From Branchiostoma floridae (taxonomy: Eukaryota; Chordata; Leptocardii; Amphioxiformes; Branchiostomatidae), in contig NC_049995.1 of assembly GCF_000003815.2 (NCBI RefSeq), positions 10,483,409-10,545,408 of the forward strand: DNA of 62,000 nt, given 5' to 3'. The translations under genes were made by a program, and so were the position numbers. Positions 35,955 through 47,932 of this stretch are shown here, piece after piece (positions within the stretch are counted from its first letter, which is position 1; the number at the start of each line of letters is the position of its first letter). The notes under the pieces are model-generated. The model saw only the letters and a list, made by a program, of their open reading frames with translations, ran no database searches and was not told the DNA's origin.

Positions 35955-36215
35955 GTCCTTGTGACCAGGGTCGATACATTACCTTGAGGTACCAAGTTCG
36001 AATCCCTGACAGTTTCTGGTGTTGTACTCATGGGTAAGGTACCTCACACCTAAGTCCTCACTTCATTTAAGTTAAAAAAGAGTAGTTTTGGCTAGGGAAG
36101 TGCATCAGATAGGGCGTTAAATGGAGGCCCAGTGTTTAAGCAGAGCTAGAGCACGTACAGAAGCCACCACAATTATAAGGAAGAGTATGGGTCCTTCGTG
36201 GTGTGAGCGGATCGA
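35955..36215 (+). repeat. tRNA-derived SINE
   Basis: B-box-like AAGTTCGAATCCC at about 35994, then the body AAGGTACCTCACACCTAAGT, CCTCACTTCATTTAAG, GGGCGTTAAATGGAGGCCCA, and the tail CCACCACAATTATAAGGAAG. Confidence 0.62.
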
Positions 36216-37059
36216 ATAAATTGGTCCGGACGGAAATGTTTCATCTAGCTTGCATCTAGCTCTCAGCTTGCAAGGTGAAGTGACCAATTTTACAAATCAA
36301 AATTTCAGATCAAAATTTCAGATACTATTTGGTCAAAGCTAAAAACAACGTGGTGTTGAATCTCCAAGAAAAACTGCATATTTTCCTATATAGATAATGT
36401 ATAATCATTATAGATGAGTTCAATATGGTGCGCGCCATTTCAGGCTAGCTTTCGTGGCAAGAGTCCGTGAAATTGAAACCTCAAAAGAGTCGTGATACGT
36501 TGGAGAAGACGGAGTAGAATATACAAATCAAAGTGAATCAGGCGTCTAATTAAAAATGCATCCTGTTAGACTTTCTATCAAATGGACACAGATCCTTATA
36601 TTCAATCCATGATCGTTCTCAATATATTATGGATAGAGTAGTCAGCTGCCTCTAATATGACTTAATATATTATTTAGGTCAAGTTAAATGGCTTCGACGT
36701 TTTTTCAATTTTTTTTTACCTTTGTTAGAAGTTTTTGTTTTTGTGCCTCCCTCTCTCCATCTTTGTGTCACTGTCTTTTTGTCTTTCCATCCATCTCTCT
36801 CTTCGTATGTTTGTTTGTGTTTGTGTGAAGTCATAGTCTAGTGATGATAAGAAATGCGTCACGTCTTTTGTATGCTTCTTTCATTTGCTGAGTGTTCCTA
36901 GAAGTTCAATGACATCTCTAGCCTCAATATCTAAGAAAAAAGTTCATGCTAGTTCGTGTCAAGACCTTGATGGTGATGGTAATATTGTGAGTGACTGAGG
37001 TCGTATTGAAACATTCATTTATAAGCTTGGGCACTTACTGCAAACCTTTCTCGCAATCA
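36216..37059. other. No gene recognised
   Basis: Contains a pyrimidine-rich stretch near 36750-36830 and a short direct repeat (ATCAAAATTTCAGAT twice near 36297-36322). No gene is seen. Confidence 0.4.
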
Positions 37060-37315
37060 CATGGCGTGCTCGCCTTATGGTTATTAGGTTGACTTATAAC
37101 CTAAAGGTACTGGGTTCGAATCTTTGACAGGTATCAAAGTTGCGCCCTTGTTCTCGTGAAAACCACTTAGCAACAATTCTCTCACTCGACTGAGTACGTA
37201 GCTTGGTCATGGATGTCCTTCGGTTAGAGTGTTCAATGGGAGTCCAGTGTAGGAGAGTCACGCATCGAGTACGTTTAAGAACCCTCCATGCTTTTCGAAA
37301 AGAATAGGATATTGA
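37060..37315 (+). repeat. tRNA-derived SINE
   Basis: Head GCGTGCTCGCCTTATGG, B box GGTTCGAATCT (37113-37123), body CTCTCACTCGACTGAGTACG, tail CGTTTAAGAACCCTCCATGC then TTTTCGAAAAGAATAGG. The minus-strand frame here is a by-product. Confidence 0.7.
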
Positions 37316-37879
37316 CCGGCGAAAAGTCATGTAATATCTGAAAGCTTTTAAACAAAGTCAACCTTTGACCCCAATTTCCACTATATCCATGCGCGTTGTC
37401 AATAGTGGACCACATTACACAGATATCTCCCTACGCCGAGAAAAAAAAACTTTTAAAATGAACATATTTCTTACCAAGAAACTTGCAAATTTTAGACTTT
37501 AACTGCTTCTCCTAATATTTAAAGTCTCGACCAATTCGACCAAAATTTCAACCAATGGGTGTCAAGTATGCACTACAATTTTATTCAAATTTTAAGACCT
37601 CCACCGTGCAACTGAACCATGACGTCATCCCATTAGCAATTGAAAATCAGTCAAACCACCGCGACTAATAACCAAACAGTTAAACGGGCCTTAATGCGAT
37701 TTCACACAATTAGAAACAACGTAATGGGGCATTTGTGGATGTATAATGGGTTATAAAGATCCACTTACAGGCCATCTTATTATCTGTAACTGCTCGATCG
37801 TTAGAAGAGAAGTGTTTTATTGCCTTTTAGAGAGTGGGCTTATCACATTGAAGTCATCAGGAGTTGTGGCCGCTTGTTG

Positions 37880-39896
37880 AAATGGTGCATAGTCGATCTG
37901 ATAGTCGATATAAGTACACACGCTGTAGAGCAGTGATGCTATCGGTAAAGGTAGTATTTTACTGCACTTGGGGCACCGGTGCGGCACTGCGGGGTTCGAA
38001 ATATAACGAATTTATAGAGAAATGGTCCACGCTTTATATTATCTGATAGTCGATACAAGTGCACACGCTGACGAGCGGTGATGCTATCGGTAAAGGTGGT
38101 ATATCACTACACTTGGGGCACCGGTGCGGCACTGTGGGGTTCCAAAGATAACGAATTTTAGAGAGAAATGGTCCATAGTCGATCTGATGGTCGATAAAAG
38201 TGCACACGCTGGTGAGCGGTGATGCTATCGGTAAAGGTGGTATATCACTACACTTGGGGCACCGGTGCGGCACTTAGGGGGTTCGAATGATAACGAATTT
38301 CATAGAGAAATGGTCCATAGTCGATCTGATAGTCGATACAAATGCACACGTTGGCTAGCGGTGATGCTATCGGTAAAGATGTGGTATCCCGCTGCACTTG
38401 TGGCACAGGTGCGGCACTGCGGGGTTCGAAGGATAACGAATTTCAGAGAGAAATGGTCCATACTTTATCTGATAGTCGATACAAGTGCACGCGTTGGCGA
38501 GCGGTGATGATATATGTAAGGTGGTATCTCGCTGGAATTGTGGCACCTGTGCGGCACTGCGGGGTTCGAAAGATTACTCAACGAATTTCAGAGAGAAATG
38601 AACCATAGTTGATCTGATAGACGATACAAGTGCATACGCCGGAGGGGAGTAATACTATCAGTAAATGTGGTATTTTACTGCACTTGGGGCACCGGTGCGG
38701 CACTGCGGGGACCGAAAGATTACTCAACGGATTTCAGAAAAGAATGGTCCATAGTTGATCTGATAGTCGATACAAGTGCAAGCGTTGGCCAGCGGTGATG
38801 GTATCTAAGGTGGTATCTCACTGCGATTTGGGCACAGGGCACAGGTGCGGCACTACGGGGTTCGAAAGATAACGAATTTTATGGAGAAATGGTTCATGCT
38901 TCATCTGATAGTTGATACAAATGCACGCGCTGGCCAGCGGTGATGCCATCTGTAAAGGTGATATCCTACGGCACTTGGGGCACTGGTGCGGCACTGCGGG
39001 GTTCGAAACATAACGAATTTTATAGAGAAATGGTCCATACTTGATCTGATAGTCAATATAAGTGCACACACTAGCGACCGGTGATGCTATCTGTAAAGGT
39101 GGTATCTCACTGCACTTCGGGCACCGGTGCGGCACTGCGGGGTTCGAATGACAACGAATTTTATAGAGGAATCATCTGATAGTTGATACAAGTGCGCGCG
39201 CTGGCGAGCGGTGATGATATATGTAAAGGTGGTATCTCACTGCACTTGTGGCACCTGTGTGGCACTGCGGGGTTCGAAAGATTACTCAACGAATTTTAGA
39301 AGAAAATTGGGTCCATTAGTTGATCTGGATAGACGATATTAAGTGCAACAACACTANNNNNNNNNNNNNNNNNNNNNNNNNNNNNNNNNNNNNNNNNNNN
39401 NNNNNNNNNNNNNNNNNNNNNNNNNNNNNNNNNNNNNNNNNNNNNNNNNNNNNNNNGGACCGGCATACGGTCGAAAGATACTCAACGAATTTTAGAGAAA
39501 ATTGGTCCATAGTTGATCTGATAGACGATATAAGTGCACACACTAGCGAGCGGTGATGCTATCTCTAAAGGTCATACACTTAGGGGACCGGTGCGGCACT
39601 GCGGGGTTAGAAAGATTACAACGAATTTTATAGAGAAATGGTCCATAATTCATCTGATAGTTGATACAAGTGCACGCGCTGGCGAGCGGTGATGATATAT
39701 GTAAAGGTGGTATCTCGCTGGAATTGTGGCACCTGTGCGGCACTGCGGGGTTCGAAAGATTACTCAATGGATTTCAGAGAGAAATGGTCCATACTTAATC
39801 TGATAGTCGATACAAGTGATATCTAAATTGTAAAAATTGGCGAAAATAACACAACAGTGCCGCAGTGAACGAACCCCGCAGTGCCACACATTTTTT
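37880..39896 (+). repeat. Satellite array built from a MITE arm, >=13 units of ~143 bp
   Basis: GCGGCACTG or a close variant falls at 37981, 38126, 38267, 38411, 38551, 38697, 38847, 38988, 39129, 39259, 39593 and 39737, with another decayed unit after the gap. Each unit has the left arm of the GGTGGTATCTC MITE (GGTGGTATCTCACTGCACTT, CACCGGTGCGGCACTG, GGGGTTCGAAAGATAACGAA). About 65 bp of other sequence not present in single MITE copies follows (GAAATGGTCCATAGT, GATCTGATAGTCGATACAAG, GCGAGCGGTGATGCTATC). The array ends at 39818-39890 with one right half of the MITE (GATATCTAAATTGTAAAAAT, then GTGCCGCAGTGAACGAACCC). The short frames within are repeat artefacts. Confidence 0.9.
39357..39456. 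other. Assembly gap (100 N)
   Basis: Run of exactly 100 N inside the satellite array; 100 is a common placeholder for a gap of unknown size, so the true unit number is uncertain. Confidence 0.99.
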
Positions 39897-40072
39897 GCCT
39901 GATATGATGAAGAAGACGGCCGTCTGACGGATCAATTTTTATAGATCTCTACTGTCATTGTTCTTGTTCTCTGTGCAAGGCTATGGTAGATTTATAACTA
40001 TTGTTACCGTTTAAATTAGACTGTGGACACTTAGATTAAACACAAAGAAGAAAGTCACAAAATATTGTTTTA

Positions 40073-40505
40073 ATGACGTTCTACCATGTTTTTTTTTACT
40101 TTCTCCAGGAACAAGAAAGCAGTAGTACTTGCTATTTGTATTTCATTTGTCAATGTTCACATTACAGTTACGAAAGAAACAAACTTTTCCTTAAAATCAG
40201 CAAAACTTTCCCAAGGTTTTATCACCTTACCGACCAACAAAAATCAATCTTTTTGCTTAAGTCGTCCAACCCCTTTATATATGAAAATGTTGGACAATTC
40301 ATCTTCCACTGGTTACGGAAAAGAAGTCAAACCCATCAAATAGCTTAGGTAGAAATAGATTTAGTTTAGACGCTATTCCCTTTTGATTTATCTATGAATA
40401 TCATTTCCCTTCTTTGTTAAGTATGTTTATGTATACCGCTAAGTACTACTTTACTTTGTATGCAATTAGCTCTCGGGCATGAATTTGCAATAAAGATATA
40501 TATAT
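40073..40505 (+). mobile_element. LINE 3' end with C-terminal ORF2 fragment (second copy)
   Basis: The frame ending at 40348 encodes YERNKLFLKISKTFPRFYHL followed by TDQQKSIFLLKSSNP and a basic end WLRKRSQTH. This pattern (R..LF..I....P.F..L....K..FLL...NP) is typical of the segment after the C-terminal zinc knuckle in CR1/L2-like LINEs. The 3' UTR shares GGGCATGAATTTGCAATAAA with the copy at 32207-32714 and ends in an (AT)n tail. It is truncated at the 5' side. Confidence 0.65.
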
Positions 40506-40965
40506 TGTGCATTCCAACTGGTTAAAAAGAATGATTTACAATAATGGCGTTTAATAAACTGCGTTCTGTTACAAAATGTCACCTATCATCTTTTGTACTA
40601 CAATTACACTATCTACATATTCCTTGAACATGTTCCATGTGGATGAGAGTATTATAGGACACTTATATTCCCTAGTATTGGACCTTTACCGAAGCTGCAG
40701 CCACTAAATCATAAGTGGACATATATAATTACACTGTTAAATAAATGTCCCTTGTCAAAAGGCAGGCATATCTACGCACGCAATGCCCCGCCTTGTGAGC
40801 GATGAACGCACGTGCTGGCTGATATGAAATATTACATTTGTCTTGTAGAAAGTCTAACTTTTATTGAATGTGAATTTGTTTATCTCTCGCTGGATAGTGT
40901 TCACATGATATTCTGGATACTGACTACTTGAAATTGTGACATGAGCAAAGGAGGCGGTGTCATAG
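40506..40965. other. No gene recognised
   Basis: AT-rich intronic DNA with no feature I can support. Confidence 0.4.
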
Positions 40966-41061
40966 TTCAGTAGCCTTCTCTAAAGTTGGACAGGAGGCGG
41001 TATAGACTTCCGACAACATTTGACCTACTGCTGACGTCACGCGTGCAAAAAGTCACGTGAC
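40966..41061 (-). repeat. CRE/DR1 repeat module (copy 2)
   Basis: On the minus strand: GTCACGTGAC (41052-41061), TGACGTCA (41032-41039), CAGTAGGTCAAATGTTG, TCTATACCGCCTCCTGTCC, then CTTTAGAGAAGG. The order matches copy 1 at 23080-23162. Confidence 0.65.
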
Positions 41062-42571
41062 CACGGTGAATGGGTCAAACAGCTAGCTACACGTGACTGA
41101 GCGAGTCAGTTAAAGTCTAAAATCCGTTTGAAATTAAACTTAAGTTGTAGAACAAACATTGCAACAGGTAATTAAAACAAAATAAGTAATTAAAGCAAAA
41201 TAAGTCTTCATTCAACCTTAGGATGCCTCCCAAATTAAGAATGTATCAGGCTTAATAATCCTTGGGGGGAAAGGGGGAAGTGAACACGACAGCCTGTTTC
41301 TGTCGAGTGCTCATGAACTGAATCCACTGGAGCATACAATCCCATTATTAACGAGAAAGGGAATTCGTCAGCTCCCGCTGGTAGACAACCATATCTCCTA
41401 TTCAGCACCTGGAAATAAAATGATGCTATGTCTACACCCACAAATCTTCCACGCTGTGCGAAAGTGCAATATCAATATTCACCCACTCGTAATAAAAAGG
41501 CACCCTCCACGGATCGTCATTAAAGACGTTGTCGTTTGTCAAGACGTCTTGGTGGGTAACCAAAGGAGCTTACCAGAGCACAAATCATCTCCTCCTGGTG
41601 TTCTTTTTGGTAATCCTTAAGTCACATGGTCTCTAAGACAAGAGGTTTATTACTAGTTAATTACACTTCTTAGTGCCACGATTTATTTGTTTGACTTACC
41701 CGAGAGTGTGTGTTTTACACATATATATAGGGGAACATGACATAGTAATGAATAGGCACTGTATCTAGTGTACAGAAAGCAGGTTGAGGTTTATATACTT
41801 TTATATTATCTGGAAGCAAATGATTATTATGCATTTCCTTACTTGTCGGATTCTTAATTGTTAGGGAGACGATTGAATAAAATGTCTCGAAGTTTCTAGA
41901 AATACCAATTCAACTTCTAGAATTACCAAAGCTATAGTTTTGGAAATACCAAATCCACTTTACAAAATAATATTAATCCTCTACTTAAATCCCCTCCTCT
42001 TTTACTTCGGAGACATCGCCAAACTAATTAAAAATCAAGGATTTCTTTCTCACCCTCATATGCTTTGATTAATGTTTCCCCTTTGAAGGCAAGGACAGGC
42101 CATCTCCTGCCTTTCCCTAATCACCTCCGGGATAAAAGAAACGGAAACAGAACCAAAACTCCTGGGTTCTCCGTGGCCAAACTTAAAAAAAAACGTAGTA
42201 AACCTTAATGCCCTTACATACGAGACATTCGTCAGTTATTTTGTACTCTACAAAGAAGAGCAACCTACCTGTAATCAGCAAGGACATTCATGCCCTGTAG
42301 CTAAAAGTACATAATGACACTATATACCAACCACTCTTCATTCTTCGAATTGATGTACCGTCAGGAATTACGTGAAGTACGTGGTATAGAAAAAAAGGAA
42401 AATATTCTGCAGTCAAGGTCGACGAACTTTAAGGCCGGAAGTACGAGTAAGCACTAGAATCCAACGTAATGAATGAAATGTCATAGTCACAGTATTAACA
42501 CTATATACAAAGGTAAAAGTAACAACATGCGCTATTCCAGCACATAGTGTAAGGAAGGGACAAGAAAGAGG
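41062..42571. other. No gene recognised
   Basis: Intronic DNA. The frames at 41235-41441 and 41420-41620 lack domains or splice context. Confidence 0.4.
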
Positions 42572-42674
42572 TGAGCTCTCTCTCTCTCCCTCTCTCTCAC
42601 TCATCGATTTCTCTCTCTCTCCCCCCTCTCTCTCTCCCTCTATCTCACTCATCTCTTTCTCTCTCTCTCTCCGC
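42572..42674. repeat. (TC)n pyrimidine microsatellite
   Basis: About 100 bp of TC-rich repeat with a doubled phrase CTCTCTCACTCATC / CTATCTCACTCATC. The frames through it are artefacts. Confidence 0.92.
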
Positions 42675-43132
42675 AACAGAATATCCTATTATCCTCACAT
42701 GCATCTTCAAACAATGGGCTCTGAATAACGTTTCGTTAAACAAGTTTAAAAATAGCCCCATTGTTATCATGAATGAATCTTTCGACTTATTCGTAAAATT
42801 TATATCTTATTCCATTTAAGATAGTTATGACTAATAATATTCACGAGATAGAGTCTTCACGCATTCATGTACTTGCTTCGGTGGTTTGATTCGATTTTAG
42901 CGGACCATGCCTTTTCTCAGGTTAGAATAATCAGTGTTCATAGGCATACTGTATATGATTTGAAGGCGTCTATGTAGTTCAAATTGGTATTGCTGCTGAT
43001 AGGTCAATTTCACGTACTTGACTTGATCTACACGGTGTAGGAATGTGATAAATGATCCTATTATTGCCCTCCCCTGAATATTGGATAGGCCAATGTGAAG
43101 AGTATAGTCAGGTATTATTGGAAAATGCAGAC

Positions 43133-43420
43133 TCCATGTGAATTGCTTGTCGCAATTTCTTTGTGAACCTACATTTTCATGGCTACAGTCTGGATTTTGA
43201 TACAAGAGAATATTAATCTATATTCAAGCTATGGTACAATGTTCAGGGATAATGTAAAAATGTAAAGAGCATTATTCAAGTATTAATGGAGTGATGTTTC
43301 CATGCGACGTTGCTTGTCGATATTACTTTGTAACCCTATATTTTCATGGTTGCAGTCGAGATTTTTATATAAGAATGTTGATTTATATTGAAGCTAAGGC
43401 GACAGGGTCATGGGATATTA
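43133..43420 (+). repeat. Two-copy local duplication, period ~168 bp
   Basis: CCATGTGAATTGCTTGTCGC near 43133 recurs as CCATGCGACGTTGCTTGTCG near 43300. Each is followed by TTTGTAA/GAACCTA, ATTTTCATGG, GCAGTC/ACAGTC and TTGATTTATATT-like text. Confidence 0.7.
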
Positions 43421-44424
43421 CAATACATTGAAGGAAAAAATAGATGGCCCTGTGACAGCTAGACAGAATGCATTCGCAGGATATTTTTGATATATCAATG
43501 ACAATCTGCTGGCACAAAAAATGTAGAATGCATTTGTAGGCCATTAAGTTGCGGTTACGTTTAGGTTACGGTTTTTTTTCATGAGTAGCGTTGCATTAAA
43601 GATTGATTGATTTTTCATTTAATTTACTTGGACGAAGTTAGCTAATATTCATAATGATAAATCATAACAATTGAAAACAAATTAAATCACTGTCTTATGA
43701 ATAAAAAATGGCATAACCAGTAACAGCAGCAAGAACAAAAAACGTGCTAGAGGTAGAAAAAATCACAGTTCTAATAATTTGATCCGAACCTCCTCTATCA
43801 TATTAAACTTTATTATTGGATAATTACGTTAGACAATTCAAATCTTATCCTTTGGTAGTCTAGTCTCAAGAGACCATCTGCGCGCCTCAAATAAAGTCAG
43901 ATATAAATCATATGAATGCAGTCCATCAAATAATAATTGGTAGCATTTGAAATTACATATCAACCCACACAATATGTCAATTCATAATTCTATATAGATG
44001 TTTAAACATTTGACGTATTCATCTTAAGACAACCTTTTGTATGTTCGTAGTCAGATGTCCTTGCCTCATCTGACAGTGTTTCAATGCATTTTAGATCCTA
44101 CCATTGTAGAATAAATCAACGATACATTAGCAAAGCCACAAAGAGAATCACTGGAATGACAAATTGATGTCACAAGCCAACAGCACTCCATCTTAAAGTT
44201 TGTAGAGCGGTAGGGTAAAGATAGGCCATTGTCAGGGCAAACGTCTGCCTTGCATCAAACGACACAATGGGAAGTATAGTCTTTTTGATCACAGGGTAAT
44301 GATACAGTTTTTAAGACTTTATATCCGTACACAAAATAAAGCGCTTACCAACAAGCTTTCGATCAGTCCTTTGATCCTTCTCAAGTTGTAATGACCCAAA
44401 ACCTAAGTCGCACTTCCGGAACGG
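43421..44424. other. No gene recognised
   Basis: AT-rich DNA with a short repeat of GAATGCATT near 43465 and 43526. Nothing else is supported. Confidence 0.4.
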
Positions 44425-44490
44425 AAGTGTGACGTCAGTAAAGGGTCAAAGGTGCTTGGCAGTCGGTATCGGCCCCCGTCACAGGGTAAG
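44425..44490 (+). repeat. CRE/DR1 repeat module (copy 3)
   Basis: TGACGTCA at 44430-44437, then AAAGGGTCAAAGGTGCTTGG and AGTCGGTATCGGCCCCCGTC. Just upstream, ACTTCCGGAACGGAAGT is a palindromic pair of ETS-like sites instead of the GTCACGTGAC seen in copies 1 and 2. Confidence 0.6.
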
Positions 44491-44673
44491 TTAACATTAT
44501 TGTCATGTAAGAGTTGACTGGCCGGGCAGGGAACTGTCGTGCTGAAACTACCATATCTAGTAATGAAAACAATGAGTCCGTGGGACACAAAGTTACGGTG
44601 TTTACGGTGAGGACATTGAGGTGTTTAATACCTTCTATAAATCTATCATGTCCAGGCTAGGTAGTTGTTTACA

Positions 44674-44834
44674 TTGCAATAGAAGCCATTTAATTGCACA
44701 TTTCTATTAACTGCACGGAATCCCAAAATCCCAAACCAGTGTGGTCCAGCTGGATAACTTCGCATTATTGCACCTGCCGGATAATTGCAAGAAATATGGC
44801 AAATGGGTTGTGCAATTATCCGGCTTCTATTGTA
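44674..44834. mobile_element. Short palindromic MITE (~160 bp)
   Basis: The left TGCAATAGAAGCCATTTAAT then TGCACATTT is matched in inverse by AAATGGGTTGTGCAATTATC then CGGCTTCTATTGTA. This resembles mariner/pogo-type MITE ends, but no clear target duplication was identified. Confidence 0.6.
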
Positions 44835-45570
44835 TAAGACTAGGTAGTAACGAAGACACTGTAGCAGGCCGGAGCCTAAAGTCTGCTTGGAGAGTAGCTA
44901 ATTGACCCAGCTTGCATAATACCGGCTACCGTAATTGAAGCAAAAGATTTAATGGGCTGTGCTACACTACCTTCAAGATAGGGGTGTTGGTCTAAAACTC
45001 TACAAAACCTGAAAATAGTGCTATGATAACCATATGTAGCATTGAAACCCCAATAACTGCATAGAATGCAAACAAATCCATCATCTATCTATAGCTACAA
45101 ACACAAATACACAAACACAAACAGTAACAAAATCTTTATTGATGGTTACTGACTTCAATTCCAGTTGCATACAGTTGTATTAACGTTAAAGTAAAAATAG
45201 AGTATGTTTGTATCTTGTGAATCTTGTGATTGGTCATCAGGTCTTGATAGAGGCAATTTCGTCTGGAATAGCATACTTAGTTGTGAGACCATCCCTTCAA
45301 TCTCTTCCAAACCGTCCACAAATCCCTGGGATCTTTAAGCTGTCTCCAGGGAGACACGGGGTAACCTCGTCGATTCAAAATCGATGACCCCCACGGTCAC
45401 TGTCTATAACTCAACACTAAAATCAATAAATATCACGCCTAGTAACCGCCCGGGGTCTACAAACGGATTGGTTGACACTGATAAGTAGAAAGACACAGAA
45501 GTTCAGGTGGAAGCAAACTATCCTTTGGCATAGGACCAAAGGAGGTGAGAAGCAATCAGTCGACGAAAAA

Positions 45571-45860
45571 TAAGACCGCGTAGCGCAGCGAGACCGTATT
45601 CGGCCCGTGGCCGAGAGGTTGCGGGTTCGTATCCGACTGCCGTGTTACCGATCTTGTGCCCTTGGGAAAGGCACTTTACACGACTTTCCTCACTTGACTC
45701 AGGTGAAAATGAGTACTTAGCTTCGGCTTGGGCCATCCCTCGGATAGGACGTAAAGTGGAGGTCCCGTGTCTGGGGAGAGCCATACACCAGACACGTTAA
45801 AGAACCCCCACACGTGCGATGGTGCGGTGTGCGATGGTGCAAAATCCTTCCGTCTAGAAT
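45571..45860 (+). repeat. tRNA-derived SINE
   Basis: Head CGTAGCGCAGCGAGACCG, B box GGTTCGTATCC (45624-45634), body GATCTTGTGCCCTTGGGAAA, GGCACTTTACACGACTTTCC, CATCCCTCGGATAGGACG, GAGGTCCCGTGTCTGGGGAG, tail CCCCCACACGTGCGATGGTG. Same family as 50926-51200. Confidence 0.85.
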
Positions 45861-46970
45861 TGCTGATTCTCTACAAATCAGCCGGACTCCAGGAGGAATA
45901 GTGACATATCAGTCACTAATGGAGATCTGTATAGCCATTGCAAACCAAACCAAGAACGACCTGGGTGGGAGGAATACAAATTGCATACTAGGTGCATAAC
46001 TGTTGCCATCAAGTTTAACGTATGGCCCGCGAATCCATTTTCGTTTCTTATAGGTTTACTTGATTACAAGTGCAATTTTCTATACCTTACCGTGTATCAC
46101 TTTACCGCTATTATGGACCATTTAGTTAAAAGGTTCCTGAACATGTACGTCAAGGGCATTGCCTTCAAGCGTGAATGAAATTGCAAAGTTTCTCTACTCG
46201 TTTTTAAGCTGACACTGAGAATTTCATCAGCAGGTTTTATATGTCTTGCCAGGAGGCAGGCTTGTGTTGGTAAGCTCCATTGATTTTTCTTTATCTCAGT
46301 GTAACAGACCGGATTGCTGGAGGCGACATGTAAATTTGCTACCGCTTCAGGACTAAGACACGGATAGACGTAATGAGCAAAACTTTAAATTTTATTACAC
46401 AAGAAGTCAACATTTCCAAAGTGGGGTCATGCCGGTCAGCTTTCGGAAATAAAAAAATATATTTAAAAGGCACCAAACTACACATACTTACTGAATAGTA
46501 TTTAGTACAGCATTGTGTCTATTAGTGAAATAAATGTGATAGCACCCCTCTATCGCATTATTTTACCAGTAAGAATACAATTGCAAGGATTGTAGTGAAA
46601 AAATGTAATAGCACTCCCCTATCGTGGGCATTATTTGTGTATATGTTTACGTATAGATTTCTATTTCCAATTAAGAATGTGACGTTATCCGATGCTCCCT
46701 GCATTACGCTAGAAAACTGCGTTAGCTTTGCCAGTAAAGAACTAAAAAAAAAAAAAAAACAATATACAATAATTAGAAATGCATCAAAAATATATTTAGT
46801 GTGATACTTTGCTCAAGATAAATGGGATGTGATGAAATATAAAAGTTTGGCGAATCACAGATTTGTCTCACTCTAAAAGTTCACAATTTCAGGAGACGAA
46901 TTGTGCCAAGATGTACCACTATGTGGATGTCTGGCGCAAATTTGCACAGTCAAGTGAAATACCCACATTT
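45861..46970. other. No gene recognised
   Basis: Holds a ~75-bp two-copy duplication near 46525-46640 (ATAGCACCCCTCTATCG / ATAGCACTCCCCTATCG) and a poly-A run at 46744-46759. No gene is seen. Confidence 0.4.
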
Positions 46971-46974
46971 GGTT

Positions 46975-47065
46975 CATTATGAATGAATGAATTATTGCCC
47001 TTATTGAATATATTTATGCCCTATCGGTGCAGGCCCTGTATGTACAGACATACAGATACAAGGGT
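46975..47065 (-). repeat. Possible LINE 3' tail (minus orientation)
   Basis: On the minus strand AATAAGGGCAATAATTCATT then CATTCA forms a polyadenylation-like end with a short (ATTC)n tail. No coding part is seen. Confidence 0.28.
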
Positions 47066-47109
47066 CGTAATAAACTACACATTGTAGCATTGAGATGACG
47101 TCTGGCACT

Positions 47110-47455
47110 AATCTAAAGCATAGGTTCTAAAACTAATGTAACATATTTGTTCAGCTTCTTCTTGTCTCTTGGTCACGTTGAAAATGTAGCTTATGTGTTT
47201 GTATAATGATACAAAATCCATAAGAAAAATGAATTTTCAACACTAGACAAAGATTTAGAGTGACAGATCTTTCATACATACAAAAGAGCGCATGTATCTA
47301 AATCATGGGTTCTAAAACTAATCTAATGCATTTGTTCGGCTTAATCTTGTTTCTTAGTGATGTTGAAAATGTAGCTTGAGATTTGTTCGTATGATGACAA
47401 AGAGGCATAAGGAAAAATGAATGTTCAACACAAGATAAAGATTCATAGTAATGGA
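47110..47455 (+). repeat. Two-copy local duplication, period ~187 bp
   Basis: GGTTCTAAAACTAAT near 47122 recurs near 47309. Both copies continue with TTTGTTC-GCTT, GTTGAAAATGTAGCTT, ATAAGAAAAATGAAT/ATAAGGAAAAATGAAT and TTCAACAC. Confidence 0.8.
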
Positions 47456-47466
47456 ACTTTCCTATA

Positions 47467-47932
47467 CAGTCAAACCTGTATTAGCGGCCACCTTCCCACC
47501 TGGTCATTGCGGTTCCTTTTTGTTTGTCCCTTTAATTTTTCCCATTAAAGTAAGCATCAAGAAATAGTCTGTAGCGGTCACCTGTCCAACGTGGCCACGG
47601 CCACACGATTTCAGGTCTCGTAGGTATAGAAACACTGCATATTGCGGTCATACAGCGGCCGAGTTTAAAACCGTAGTTTGCGAGGATTTGGAGCTCCCGA
47701 CAGGATCGTTTTGGCAGTAGCGGAAGGTACACGTGTTTGAACATTAGACCGCAATTCTTTGTCGGCAAATTTACCAAAACTGTGTATGGCAATATCAATA
47801 ATTTTAGATAGATGTGACTTTGGCAGGGTCAGTTGCATTTTCAGACCATCAAGACAATGTAACTCTGGGAAAGATAGGTGGGCACTGAATTTCTCCAGTC
47901 CCTTGATTGGCCGCTGTAGACAGGCTTGACTA
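47467..47932. mobile_element. pogo/mariner-like MITE, 466 bp
   Basis: Left CAGTCAAACCTGTATTAGCG then GCCACCT; right inverse ends CGCTGTAGACAGGCTTGACT then A. TA dinucleotides flank at 47465-47466 and 47933-47934. Repeated GCGGTCA and GCGGCC words fill the interior. Such ends with TA duplications are typical of Tc1/mariner/pogo elements. The minus-strand frames inside do not resemble a transposase. Confidence 0.68.

Noticed and set aside
37880-39896. CRISPR-like regular repeats
   Set aside because: The unit is ~143 bp with no short repeat/unique spacer structure, and it derives from a MITE arm in a eukaryotic intron.
42413-42676. Glu/Arg/Ser-rich minus-strand frame
   Set aside because: It is a translation of the (TC)n microsatellite.
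44340-44400. Hammerhead-ribozyme-like string (CTGATCGAAAG on the minus strand)
   Set aside because: It lacks the full CUGANGA core and the required stems, so no ribozyme can be claimed.
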